Below are positions 54,963-64,000 of a stretch of DNA of 64,000 bases, in pieces. The position numbers and the translations under genes are program-made. This DNA comes from an uncultured Acidobacteriia bacterium (lineage in GTDB: Bacteria > Acidobacteriota > Terriglobia > Bryobacterales > Bryobacteraceae): NCBI GenBank assembly GCA_903875575.1, contig CAIQWJ010000010.1, forward strand, positions 1 to 64,000. The letters are read 5' to 3'. The stretch's first letter is position 1; every line of letters begins with the position of its first letter. Below the pieces are notes generated by a model. That model saw only the letters and a program-made list of their open reading frames with translations, did not search any database and was not told the origin of the DNA.

Positions 54963-56471
54963 ATGGCAGATTTCAGAACAAAACTTATTACCGTTGCTGG
55001 CATGGCAACAGTGTTCGCCGGAATGGCGTTCGGTCAGGCCACAGTCAACGGCACCACTGGCGTCGCAGCCAACGCGGTTTTCCTGCGCGCTGAAGGTACC
55101 ACGGAACTGGTTGCAAACTCAACCGTTACTGTGAACCAGGGTGCCGCAGTCGCCACAGTGAACCTCACTGTTTACGTATCTCCGGCACTCACCATTACCA
55201 GCCAGGTCACCGGCGCGGGTAAGGTCAGCGAAACAACGGCAACTCCTGCCGGCGGTGCGGCAGTAAACGGAACAGTTAGCGGCAGCACGGTTACCTTCAC
55301 TGGCCTCACAGTTCCGGCTGGTGCGGGCACCACAGTAATCACGATCTCTGGTATTCGCGTGAATGCCAGCACGATCGCTGCTCCCACAGGCGTTCCGACC
55401 GGCGTTGCCGAAACGTTCTTCGTCGGCGGCACCAACATCACCCCGATCGTTCCGAATCCGGTCACCGTTGGTTATGCTCTGAACGGTCTGGGCGCAATCA
55501 AGGCTGCTGGTCAGACTAATAACCTGATCTGCGCTGGCTCGGCTGTTACCCTTACAAACTACACAGTCGCCGTCAGCGAAGGTTTCGCAACCTCCTTCCG
55601 CACGCTGGCTGACGAAGTCGGTGGTGTAGCTGCAACCAATGGTACCCGTCTCACAGTGAGCTTTGGCAACGTTCCTGCCAATACCGCCGTGTACGTGCCC
55701 CTGACGGTAGCAGCCTCCGCGGGCGTTGGTACGATCACCGCAATCTCTTCCGCCACGGCCGCAACTGCAGTTGGCAACAACGCTGCTGATGCTAAAGTGA
55801 CCGGTGAACTCGTACCGCTCGCGGCTGTGACGATCGCCAACAACGCGGGCACCGCATATTATGAAGTCACGGCGGATAGCCTGGGTACGGTTGATACTTT
55901 CACCATTCCGGTCATCCTCGTGAACGCTGCTGGTTCCCTCACGGCCCCGGCTACCGCAATCACCACGACTGTCAGTTTTGCTCCGATCGGTTCCGCCACC
56001 AGCTACCCCAGCTTTGTCAGCGGCAACAGCACAGCGACTGTCAACGGCAGCACCTTCGGTGCCTGCACCACGACTCTCCTGTTCCCGTACGTGACCAATG
56101 CGTCTGGCTTTGAAACGGGTCTCGCGATCGCGAACACCTCGTTTGACGCCCTCGGCGCCAAGGGTGCGAGCTCGGTTGCCACTCAGAGCGGCACTTGCGT
56201 CCTGTCGTTCTACGGCAACGCGACTGCCTCCAGCAACCCGGCTAACGCCACAACCGCCAGCATCGCTGCCGGTACGACCTTTGCCGGAACGCTGACCTCA
56301 GTGGCCGGCTCGAATTTCACCGGCTATTTGATCGCCAACTGCAACTTCCAGTTCGCTCACGCTTTCTCCTACATCGTGTACAACTTCGGACAAAGCAGTG
56401 GCACGGCAATGGGCTACCTCGCCGAAGTCATCCCCGGTGCACGTGGCGCGGCTGAAGCACTGAACAACTAG
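54963..56471 (+). CDS. Secreted Ala/Thr/Val-rich protein
   Basis: 502 aa, strong RBS AAGGAGAAAGAA-ATG, signal peptide, strong terminator downstream. Confidence 0.75.
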   Translation: MADFRTKLITVAGMATVFAGMAFGQATVNGTTGVAANAVFLRAEGTTELVANSTVTVNQGAAVATVNLTVYVSPALTITSQVTGAGKVSETTATPAGGAAVNGTVSGSTVTFTGLTVPAGAGTTVITISGIRVNASTIAAPTGVPTGVAETFFVGGTNITPIVPNPVTVGYALNGLGAIKAAGQTNNLICAGSAVTLTNYTVAVSEGFATSFRTLADEVGGVAATNGTRLTVSFGNVPANTAVYVPLTVAASAGVGTITAISSATAATAVGNNAADAKVTGELVPLAAVTIANNAGTAYYEVTADSLGTVDTFTIPVILVNAAGSLTAPATAITTTVSFAPIGSATSYPSFVSGNSTATVNGSTFGACTTTLLFPYVTNASGFETGLAIANTSFDALGAKGASSVATQSGTCVLSFYGNATASSNPANATTASIAAGTTFAGTLTSVAGSNFTGYLIANCNFQFAHAFSYIVYNFGQSSGTAMGYLAEVIPGARGAAEALNN

Positions 56472-56493
56472 TAAGAATACAGGTAGTAACAAG

Positions 56494-56528
56494 AAAGGGA
56501 GGGTGCCTTGGCACCCTCCCTTTTTTTC
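56494..56528 (+). terminator. Strong rho-independent terminator
   Basis: AAAGGGAGGGTGCC/GGCACCCTCCCTTT stem plus T run. Confidence 0.92.
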
Positions 56529-56812
56529 GTCTTTTGACATCGTCATCGCCGTGTCAGGCGAACTGGCCCGTCTGCGACCGTGGTCCGGTGCGAGATCTGG
56601 CTCCCGAAACTCCCTCGGTTCACCTTCCTCATTCCTTATCTCGCGTCGTCGACGCGATCCGCGTCAGATGGGCAGTACCGGCATGACGTCAGTTTCACCC
56701 CACACTCCAGATTCCAGACCGTCCTCGTTCCGCCGCCAGGCGTCCGCGCATAAGGCGCGCCGTACGTCCGGCGGAGCCAGCGGTTCCTGTCTAAAGACGT
56801 CTGTGCAATTCC

Positions 56813-57592
56813 CTACTTTGTGTGGATTTGAATCGAGAAAACCTGGAGCGGACCGGCGTTGAGATGGACCGTGCCGGAAGGTGTCTCATTGTCCCTGGCG
56901 CTGAACGATACGACTGCTTTCTCCTCGGGTCCCACCTTGTTTTTATCGATCAGCATGACAAGACCCTTTGGTCCGTCGCCAGCGGCCGAAATATCAATGG
57001 ATCCGGGCATGTGATTGGTAATCGTTACTGCCTCAGCCTTGTGGCTCCCCGCCACAAGTTCAACCGATGTACGGTCGATCGCGACGAGCGAGCGGATCTT
57101 GGAAGGATCAGGCATACTGGCGGGAAGGGCAGGTGCAGGGCCCGCGTTTGGGCTACCTACCCTCATCTTGCCAAATGGGGTGTCAACTTCGCCTTCCTGG
57201 ACCAGATACCAGACCCACTTTTCGTTCTCCAGCTTCCACGTCGTTGGTACTTTGGATGAGAACTCCATGGCAGCCATGCCCGGAGCTGACATAACGGAAG
57301 TGATGTCCAGCGTCAGTTTGGCCTTCGTGCCATCCGGACTAAGCTCAATCTTGTCGATATTGAACTTCCGGATATCCGGCTTGCCATTGTTGAAGAAGTA
57401 GTCCTTCGTGTCATCGGCGACAAAAGCCTCTGCCTGCCGGAACTTCCTATCCACCTCTAGCTGGTAGAATTCCTGCGCGCGCGCCCGCAGCGCCGCTTCG
57501 GCTTCACTCTGAACCTGTGCCGGTGGTTGTGCCGCCACAGTTTGCGTCCACATGGCGCTGATAGCGACGGGAAAAAGCAGCCTTCTGTCCAT
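56813..57592 (-). CDS. Exported hypothetical protein
   Basis: 259 aa, signal peptide, coding-like composition. Confidence 0.65.
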   Translation of the reverse strand: MDRRLLFPVAISAMWTQTVAAQPPAQVQSEAEAALRARAQEFYQLEVDRKFRQAEAFVADDTKDYFFNNGKPDIRKFNIDKIELSPDGTKAKLTLDITSVMSAPGMAAMEFSSKVPTTWKLENEKWVWYLVQEGEVDTPFGKMRVGSPNAGPAPALPASMPDPSKIRSLVAIDRTSVELVAGSHKAEAVTITNHMPGSIDISAAGDGPKGLVMLIDKNKVGPEEKAVVSFSARDNETPSGTVHLNAGPLQVFSIQIHTK

Positions 57593-57629
57593 ATACTGAC
57601 TATAGACGTTCCAACGGCTGCGAAAGTCT

Positions 57630-58343
57630 TCAGATTACCGCTGAGAAATGAGGCGCGGCCTCACGCGCACGGACCCGGTATCGTTCCGCCGCGTCCGCCT
57701 GCCCGGAGCGCTCCGCATACAGCGACAACGCCCACGCGCAAACCGCCGGAATCGCCCCCATATTCCGGGCCGCCGCCCGTTCCACGCGCAGGATGGCCCC
57801 CGCGTCGGCCTCCCCGATGGCGACCAGTACCGCGTTATGCAGAATCGGGGGCTTCTCAGGAGGGACTGTCATCGCCAACTCACGGGCCGTAGCCACATCG
57901 GCCTTGCCTAACAATGCGATCAGTGCCAGAAGGTCGCGCCGATGACCCTGATACATCGTCGGAGCGCTGTCCCAGTCCGCCGCCGCCAGTTCCTGCCGGG
58001 CGAGATCGTACTGGCCGTAAACAGTGGCCGCCAGCGCGCACAACTGCGCGGTCGCGGCGTCGGCATGAGGGATTTTTCTGGCACGCGCCTGGATCAGAGC
58101 CGCATGATAGTGCTCCAGCAACCGGTCCGGCGTCGGCCTGCGGAACATGAGCTGGATTCGGCGCTGGTTGAGCCAGACCCCAAGCCAAACGGCCCCTGCG
58201 GCGAATACCAACGCGCCGCCAATGGCGGGCACCGCGAGATAGTTTCCCCGCGCCACGTTACCTGCAAGCCCGGCGATCAGGATCGAAGCAAAGAGACCGG
58301 CGGCAATACCGATCAGCGTGAATTGTTTGGTGTTAGATGACAT
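57630..58343 (-). CDS. Membrane protein with TPR-like C-terminal region
   Basis: 237 aa, two N-terminal TM segments. Confidence 0.65.
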   Translation of the reverse strand: MSSNTKQFTLIGIAAGLFASILIAGLAGNVARGNYLAVPAIGGALVFAAGAVWLGVWLNQRRIQLMFRRPTPDRLLEHYHAALIQARARKIPHADAATAQLCALAATVYGQYDLARQELAAADWDSAPTMYQGHRRDLLALIALLGKADVATARELAMTVPPEKPPILHNAVLVAIGEADAGAILRVERAAARNMGAIPAVCAWALSLYAERSGQADAAERYRVRAREAAPHFSAVI

Positions 58344-58395
58344 CGACTCGATCAGGGCGCTCCCGGCAAACCGAGCGTACCCAGTAACTACGATA

Positions 58396-60003
58396 CTACT
58401 GGCCGCCGTGAAGCCCCAGCCTTGCCAGAACGCGCCGCACCTTTTTCGGCGATATCGCCAGCCTCCGCGCCACCCGAGCGACTTTCCGCCCCTCGTGCTC
58501 CCAAACCTTCGGAATCACCAGATCCGCAAAATCCTCCGTAAGCTGCTGAAAACTCCGGTCCCCCACTACGCCCTGCGACCACGCCTGCAGCCGCGCATCG
58601 GTACTACCGCCGCCCACCACGCGGTTCTTAAGCGTCTGAAGGTTCTCCCAGATGTGGTCCTGCACCTCGTTCTTCAGCAATCCGCCAGCCCGCTCGCACA
58701 GGTCCCGGGCCTGGTCCAGATTGCCCGGTGCCCCGGAAGTGTTGCAGATGGTTAGCCCCTGCCAGATGAGTGCCCGGGCCAGCAGCCGCCGATTCTCGGT
58801 GTGGCCCGCGAGATCCACCGACTCCGTGGCCGCGTTCAGCGCCAAATGCGCCACCCACGCGGGGTCTTCAATCTCCTCTTCCAGCTTGGTATTCTCCACC
58901 ATGCATTCCAGCAGGCGGGCCCGCGCCATGAGGATGTAGTCCTTTTTCTCCTCGCCCAGCGTGTAGGCGGCGCGCGCTTCGTCGTCCGCCCGCTGCAGAT
59001 CGCCGTTATCCAGATGGAGATGGCCGCGGTTGACGCAGACGGTACCGGAGCCGCGGTGGTTGGAATGGATCCGGTAAATCTCGGCCGCCCGATCCAGGTG
59101 GGCCAGTGCGCGGCCGCGGAGTGCCTCATAGTCGCGGCGAAGGTCGGGCTCGCTGCGGCGGCGCTGGGCAGCGTCGGCATCGATGCGCTTGCGATGCTGG
59201 AGGGCCATCAGCCGCTCCACGTAACCGAGATTTGCCAGCGTCCGGGCAAGATTGCGGTGTTCGGCATCCCTCTTCTGGTATTCCTCAATCGCGATGTTGA
59301 AGTGGCGGATCCCGAGGTCGTACCGGCCTTCCCGGCGATACATGCGCCCGAAGCTCGATTGAATGTTGCCCCGAGTGACGTAGTCGTCCGTGGTGGAGAG
59401 CACGGCATCAGCTTCCGAGAGCAGCTTCAGCGCGTCGCGCGTCCGGCCCTTCTGGAACAACAGCCAGCTCTCGGCCACCTGCATGGCGGCCGCCATAGGC
59501 CGCATACCCGCCTCCGTCGCGTACCGATAGCCCTCGGAGATATGGGTAAGCGCGGCGTCGTATTCGCCGTTCTTTCTGTGGCACCTGGCGGACCAGAAAT
59601 GCGCCAGGGCGACCAACTGCGGGTCGGCGATCTCGTGCCGAATGGAAAGGACGCGGGTGAAGTTCTCAAGGGCCCGGTCCACCCTTTCCTCGTTCACCCA
59701 AACCATCCCCTCGGCCATCAGAATGTGGATGTAGTCGGCAAGCCGGACTGTGGAGCGGCGGCCTTTCGGAAACGTGCCCAGGCCGTTCTGCACGATATCA
59801 ACGTCACGCCACCCGGCGTCAACCCATTGCGCGATGTAGCAGAGCAGCGCCGCCGAATCCGGGTTGTGTGAGTCAAGATGGCCTGGAGTGGAGGACAATT
59901 CGGACCACAAGTCATCCAGGCGGGCCATGCCACGGCCGACCTGGCGCTGGCCGAGGTCGGCGCGGAGGCCAGCGAGAAGATCACTGGTTTTCGATACTGC
60001 CAT
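58396..60003 (-). CDS. TPR protein with C-terminal Fis-like HTH
   Basis: 535 aa; TPRs, then EGRKVARVARRLAISPKKVRRVLARLGL. Confidence 0.75.
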   Translation of the reverse strand: MAVSKTSDLLAGLRADLGQRQVGRGMARLDDLWSELSSTPGHLDSHNPDSAALLCYIAQWVDAGWRDVDIVQNGLGTFPKGRRSTVRLADYIHILMAEGMVWVNEERVDRALENFTRVLSIRHEIADPQLVALAHFWSARCHRKNGEYDAALTHISEGYRYATEAGMRPMAAAMQVAESWLLFQKGRTRDALKLLSEADAVLSTTDDYVTRGNIQSSFGRMYRREGRYDLGIRHFNIAIEEYQKRDAEHRNLARTLANLGYVERLMALQHRKRIDADAAQRRRSEPDLRRDYEALRGRALAHLDRAAEIYRIHSNHRGSGTVCVNRGHLHLDNGDLQRADDEARAAYTLGEEKKDYILMARARLLECMVENTKLEEEIEDPAWVAHLALNAATESVDLAGHTENRRLLARALIWQGLTICNTSGAPGNLDQARDLCERAGGLLKNEVQDHIWENLQTLKNRVVGGGSTDARLQAWSQGVVGDRSFQQLTEDFADLVIPKVWEHEGRKVARVARRLAISPKKVRRVLARLGLHGGQ

Positions 60004-60014
60004 GTGGGATATAT

Positions 60015-60043
60015 AGTATCAAATCTTATGGTATATGGTCCAA
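60015..60043 (-). promoter_or_regulatory. Sigma70-like promoter TTGGAC-N17-GATACT for the TPR-HTH gene
   Basis: -35 at 60038..60043, -10 at 60015..60020, ATG at 60003. Confidence 0.5.
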
Positions 60044-60122
60044 AACGGACTGGTCGCTCAGTTGGCCCGGTCGCGGACCAGGGGGATTGATGTGGCGGGG
60101 TGTTTTGCAGTTTACTGGAATA

Positions 60123-60860
60123 ATGATGGCAGTGAAAGACGGGACAGGGACCTGCGGGGCGGGACGAATCATTTTGTTATTCGGGGCACCGGGTAGCGGC
60201 AAGGGTACGCAAAGTGCCCTGCTGACCTCGCGCTATGGGATTGCAGCGGTTTCGACCGGGGCACTCCTGCGGGAAGAGGCAAAGCGGAATTCACCTTCGG
60301 GTTTTCGCCTGCGGCAGACCCTCGCGGCTGGCGCGTTGGTGGAGGACGAGCAGGTCTTTCGGGCGGTGAAGTCTCGCGTCAAGGCGCTTCGGGAAAAGAA
60401 CGGCACCAATTCCGCCGGTAGCCTGATCCTGGATGGATTCCCGCGTACGGCAACTCAGGCGAGGATGCTGGACCAGTTGCTGACAGACCTGGGCATGGCC
60501 AGCCCGCTCGTGCTTCATCTGGATGTGCCCGCTGAAGTGCTTCGCACCCGGTTGGCCAGCCGAAGACAATGCGCGACCTGCGGGTTTATCTATAATCTGC
60601 GATCAGAGCGTTCCGGGGCCGGCTCCCGTTGCCAGATCGATGGTGGCGCACTGGTGGAACGGGACGACGACTCAGAAGGGGTGGTGGGTCGCCGTCTGTC
60701 GGCGTATGAGGCCGAGACGCTGCCTGTTCTGGATTACTACCGCCGCCATCACCGGGGCACTTGCTGCAGCCGGCTGGACGGAAACCGTGATCCGGAGTTG
60801 GTCGCGAGTGATATTTGCCACGCGCTCGGACTGCAGGAACCCACCGCAGTTGCGGCCTGA
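60123..60860 (+). CDS. adk: Adenylate kinase with Cys-containing LID
   Basis: Start trimmed to ATG 60123; ILLFGAPGSGKGTQ, LDGFPRT, CATCGFIYN. Confidence 0.9.
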   Translation: MMAVKDGTGTCGAGRIILLFGAPGSGKGTQSALLTSRYGIAAVSTGALLREEAKRNSPSGFRLRQTLAAGALVEDEQVFRAVKSRVKALREKNGTNSAGSLILDGFPRTATQARMLDQLLTDLGMASPLVLHLDVPAEVLRTRLASRRQCATCGFIYNLRSERSGAGSRCQIDGGALVERDDDSEGVVGRRLSAYEAETLPVLDYYRRHHRGTCCSRLDGNRDPELVASDICHALGLQEPTAVAA

Positions 60861-60883
60861 TCCATTCGCATCAGCTCAGAAAT

Positions 60884-60921
60884 AGGAGAGCGGGCCGCAC
60901 CTCAGTGTCGTCCGCTCTCCT
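60884..60921 (+). terminator. Hairpin AGGAGAGCGG/CCGCTCTCCT after adk
   Basis: 10-bp perfect stem; weak T tract. Confidence 0.5.
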
Positions 60922-60943
60922 GCTTTATGATCATCTATTCAAC

Positions 60944-61387
60944 TCAGGGTAAGGCACGGCGCCAGGTGCCGGCGTGGCCAGCAAGGGCCGCAGGAATTGG
61001 ACGCCAGGCCCCGACAAGTGCGACACCGCGCGATTCGGCCAACTGCGTCAGATCTGTTCCTTCCGGCGTAACATCCTGAATGTACCCCAGTGCAATGGCG
61101 CGGATTCTCCAGTCGGAGATGATCTGCCCGCATCTTTCGCGCGTCAGCCCGTACCGATCCGCAATCAGTCGGGTGGACCATCCGCGCACGAAATAAAGCA
61201 CGGCCAGACGCCACTGCAGGTCTCGTCGCGACCTCTGGCCAAAGATCGGTGCCTGCGCCGGGAAACATACAAAATTCCCGTGGATCAGGGTCTGCAAAGT
61301 GCGATTGCCGAGCAACGAGAGCTCGATTGTCCGCTGCACATTGGCAATGCCAACCTGCGGCGGGGACTCCGGACGAGTAGGTGTCAC
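60944..61387 (-). CDS. Hypothetical protein with HTH-like segment
   Basis: 147 aa; WSTRLIADRYGLTRERCGQIISDWRIRA. Confidence 0.55.
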   Translation of the reverse strand: MTPTRPESPPQVGIANVQRTIELSLLGNRTLQTLIHGNFVCFPAQAPIFGQRSRRDLQWRLAVLYFVRGWSTRLIADRYGLTRERCGQIISDWRIRAIALGYIQDVTPEGTDLTQLAESRGVALVGAWRPIPAALAGHAGTWRRALP

Positions 61388-61551
61388 CTCTAGCCTTCCA
61401 ATAGTGAAGTCAGAAAAGGAAATTGCCAGACGAGGGAACGATCCACCGGACGGGGGAGGGAGGAACTAACGGCGACAAGGCCGTTACATCTGTATTGTAG
61501 CGCTGATGGGTAGTATTAGCGCAAGTGATAATATGTTTTCTTTACGGAAAT

Positions 61552-61584
61552 AAAAAAGGGCCCGAGAACTTCCTCGGGCCCTTT
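61552..61584 (-). terminator. Rho-independent terminator for 61607..62593 gene
   Basis: AAAGGGCCCGAG-GAAGTT-CTCGGGCCCTTTTTT on minus strand. Confidence 0.9.
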
Positions 61585-61606
61585 CACTAGGAATCGCTCA
61601 ACAGCT

Positions 61607-62593
61607 CTAGCTACCGTTCGAGAACGAGCCAGCAGCAGCAGCTCCGGCGACACTGGCACCAGCAGCGGCAGCAACGACTCCGCCGATCACGGCTCCACTA
61701 ACGCCCGCAGCCGCACCAGCACCGGCAGCCGCACCAGCGGCAGCCGCACCAGCACCAGCCGCACCAGCACCAGCCGCAGCGGCGCCGCCCGCAGCAGCCA
61801 TACCGGCCGCAGTGGTGGTGGCACCGATCCGTGCAGCGACATCAGAGCAAGTCGCGCCAGTAGCGGATTCAATCGCGCTGACGTTCACAACCTGAGTGGC
61901 ACCCGCAACAGCCTTCGCCGAAGAATCAACAGTTCCCGTAGCCTTGGCGCGCTTGCCAACGAACTTGCGAAGATCGATCGTTTTCACAGAGGTCCGCAGT
62001 TCAAATACCTGATTACCAGTCTGATCGACGAGCACGGCAGCGCCAGACTTGTTGACGACGCAACCCGTGTTGCTGAAAGCTCCGGACCCACCTGCCTGAG
62101 GCAGGAATGACATGGGCATTTCCGGCATCACGCGAGCAACCAGTACACCAGCGCCGTTCCAGACATTCACAGGCGCAGTGAGCGCCGTGACTAATACCTT
62201 ATTTGTGCCATCGAGGCGAACGCGGGCAATGGACCCAGTTTCCGCGGGCTGAATCTTCAGCGACCGCGCGTCCAGCGAGTAACCGGAATTCGACTGGAAC
62301 TCACTCATACCGCCTTCAAGCGAGGCGTGAGTCGCGTAAACCCGAACCGTCGAATCCGCACCGAGATCCACACGAGTGCCGGACGTCAACTGGACACGCG
62401 AGTAATTCGTTGCCGAGACAACCGCGCCCTCGAAAACCGTTGCGCTGGTCGATACGCGTGCGCCGTCGATCATGACGCTTGACAAGCCGGGGCTGGAAGC
62501 CACCATCCCAATAGCAGAGCCTGTGGCAGCAGCGAGCGACAACGCGCCCGCGGTTAATGCCGCCGAAATCATTACTGCAACTTTTTTCTGCAT
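61607..62593 (-). CDS. Exported FecR-domain-like protein with Ala/Gly-rich C-terminus
   Basis: Start trimmed to ATG 62593 (MQKKVAVMISAALTAGALSLAAATG); YSRVQLTSGTRVDLGADSTVRVYATHASLEGG. Confidence 0.7.
   Translation of the reverse strand: MQKKVAVMISAALTAGALSLAAATGSAIGMVASSPGLSSVMIDGARVSTSATVFEGAVVSATNYSRVQLTSGTRVDLGADSTVRVYATHASLEGGMSEFQSNSGYSLDARSLKIQPAETGSIARVRLDGTNKVLVTALTAPVNVWNGAGVLVARVMPEMPMSFLPQAGGSGAFSNTGCVVNKSGAAVLVDQTGNQVFELRTSVKTIDLRKFVGKRAKATGTVDSSAKAVAGATQVVNVSAIESATGATCSDVAARIGATTTAAGMAAAGGAAAAGAGAAGAGAAAAGAAAGAGAAAGVSGAVIGGVVAAAAGASVAGAAAAGSFSNGS
61690..61800. repeat. GCACCAGC/GGCAGCC low-complexity repeats encoding Ala/Gly tract
   Basis: Read directly. Confidence 0.8.
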
Positions 62594-62649
62594 AAATTTT
62601 CCTTCACAACCTCCTGAATCGACCCGCAACTCCAACTTGGTACTAGTCG

Positions 62650-62668
62650 ACCTAATGCTATATTAGGT
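62650..62668. promoter_or_regulatory. Inverted repeat ACCTAAT-GCTAT-ATTAGGT, candidate operator in divergent promoter region
   Basis: 7-bp perfect arms between divergent genes. Confidence 0.5.
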
Positions 62669-62707
62669 GACGCTAAAGCTTGGACGCAAGTAGCTAGACA
62701 ACTTTTA

Positions 62708-63970
62708 ATGTTCCAGACCCGCTACAACATCAGTTTTGGCCCGTTTTTGGTTTCATTTACAGCCTTGCTCTGTCTTGCGTTTCTGGCTTGCTATACAGTT
62801 GTTTCGGCTATTGCAGACCAATCCTTTAGGCTAAATACACCTGAGTCGGTCCGGCGTGCTGTTCAGATGATGCCCGGAAATGCCGATTATCACGAGGTCC
62901 TGGCCGAACATCTCGAAGGAACCGGGGTAAATCCCGACGAAGAACTTCGAATTGTGACCGAGCTGGATCCCAGAGAATCGCGCTATTGGATCCGGCGCAG
63001 CTTCCGCGCCGAGGTGGAACAGAACTTCGACGACGCCGAACGCTATCTGCTTAAAGCGTATGGAGTTGACCATGGTTTCGACCCACGCTGGGCGCTCATG
63101 AATTATTACTTCCGCAGAGGCCACGAGGCTGAATTTTGGCGGTTTGCAAAAGAAGCTTTCGTCATGAGCTATGGGGTCCCCATACCGATTTTTCGCTTGT
63201 GCCTGTTGATGCGGGACGACCCGTCCCTCATCCTGCAGGCCCTCCAAGGGCGTCGTGACCTTTTGTCTTATTATTTTCAGTACTTTGCGAATCTTCCGCG
63301 ACTTTCCGCCGCCGCCGCCGCCGCTCCGGAACTTGCCCTCTCCGCTGATACGGAGGAATTGCCTCAATTCATCACCTACTGCAATCAGCAGATCGGGCAG
63401 GATACGGAGTCTGCGTTGACCGTATGGAACTCACTTTGCCGGAGGCATTTGTTACCTTTTCAGGAACTCACCCCCGCTGGCGGGAACATCATTACCAACC
63501 CAGACCTTGCGGTTGACACACTGAAACAGGGCTTTGACTGGAAACCGCTCGGCGGGGATGGCGTCAGTATCAGTCCCAGCCCGGGCGGGAAGGGGCTGAC
63601 AATCGAACTTACCGGACAGCAGCCTGATCATCTGCCTTTGATGGAACAGTTCGTTCCGCTGTCACCCGGACTGCGATATGCAATCGACTTCGACCATTCC
63701 TTTCAGGGTGCTGCTGCGGACTCCGGACTCAGATGGGCCGTCTACGCCCTGGATTCGCAGCCGGGCGCCCCGCCTCTGGCAACTTCAGCTGTTCTCACGG
63801 CTGCCGACGGCGATCACGCGCAAGTAACCTTCGAAGCAGGCCACCGCAACATTGCTCGCCTCGTCCTGGAATATCGTCGCGCACTGGGCACAGTGAGGTG
63901 GCACGGCACAATCGGAATTCGTCGCATCTCTTCCCGAATCCTTCAATCCGCGGCGGTTCCGGGAGAATAG
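62708..63970 (+). CDS. Membrane-anchored TPR-like hypothetical protein
   Basis: 420 aa, N-terminal TM, helical repeat-like middle, beta-rich C-terminus. Confidence 0.65.
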   Translation: MFQTRYNISFGPFLVSFTALLCLAFLACYTVVSAIADQSFRLNTPESVRRAVQMMPGNADYHEVLAEHLEGTGVNPDEELRIVTELDPRESRYWIRRSFRAEVEQNFDDAERYLLKAYGVDHGFDPRWALMNYYFRRGHEAEFWRFAKEAFVMSYGVPIPIFRLCLLMRDDPSLILQALQGRRDLLSYYFQYFANLPRLSAAAAAAPELALSADTEELPQFITYCNQQIGQDTESALTVWNSLCRRHLLPFQELTPAGGNIITNPDLAVDTLKQGFDWKPLGGDGVSISPSPGGKGLTIELTGQQPDHLPLMEQFVPLSPGLRYAIDFDHSFQGAAADSGLRWAVYALDSQPGAPPLATSAVLTAADGDHAQVTFEAGHRNIARLVLEYRRALGTVRWHGTIGIRRISSRILQSAAVPGE

Positions 63971-64000
63971 ACCAGCCATGCTGCGAAAAATATCAGCGGT

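Noticed and set aside
58801-59871. 356-aa plus-strand ORF
   Set aside because: Antisense to the TPR-HTH gene; no domain, shadow composition.

Overview
The window is high-GC, gene-dense bacterial chromosome. Family content points to Acidobacteriota of the Solibacter/Bryobacterales type: a TIGR03435-like protein, a TIGR03437-like (Soli_cterm) C-terminus, acidobacterial VWFA-related proteins and carboxypeptidase-regulatory-like proteins. I found no rRNA, tRNA, CRISPR array, IS element or prophage. Housekeeping or metabolic genes I recognise: GH57 hydrolase, nadE, OmpH/Skp, citrate synthase, yvcK-glmU, larB, mqnP-like/mqnE (futalosine menaquinone pathway), ROK kinase, pepA, smpB, adenylate kinase. 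Accessory or less ordinary content: (1) a 15.0-23.3 kb block of ECF sigma factor, membrane zinc-finger anti-sigma/TPR protein, 1123-aa TPR-CHAT peptidase with intact His/Cys, a small exported protein and three tandem VWA genes linked by identical 17-nt overlaps at putative TTG starts; this is my best candidate for an undescribed system. (2) A single-chain fusion of an AmiE-like serine hydrolase and a NamZ-like (DUF1343) muramidase. (3) A secretin with a C-terminal cohesin-like domain, two pseudopilins and two adjacent paralogous secreted proteins. (4) Two toxin-antitoxin-like pairs, a small AT-hook-like protein behind a duplicated 31-bp repeat, a probable catalytically dead YncE/phosphoesterase, and several palindromic candidate operators. 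All calls come from reading sequence and the supplied ORF translations. No database search was run.
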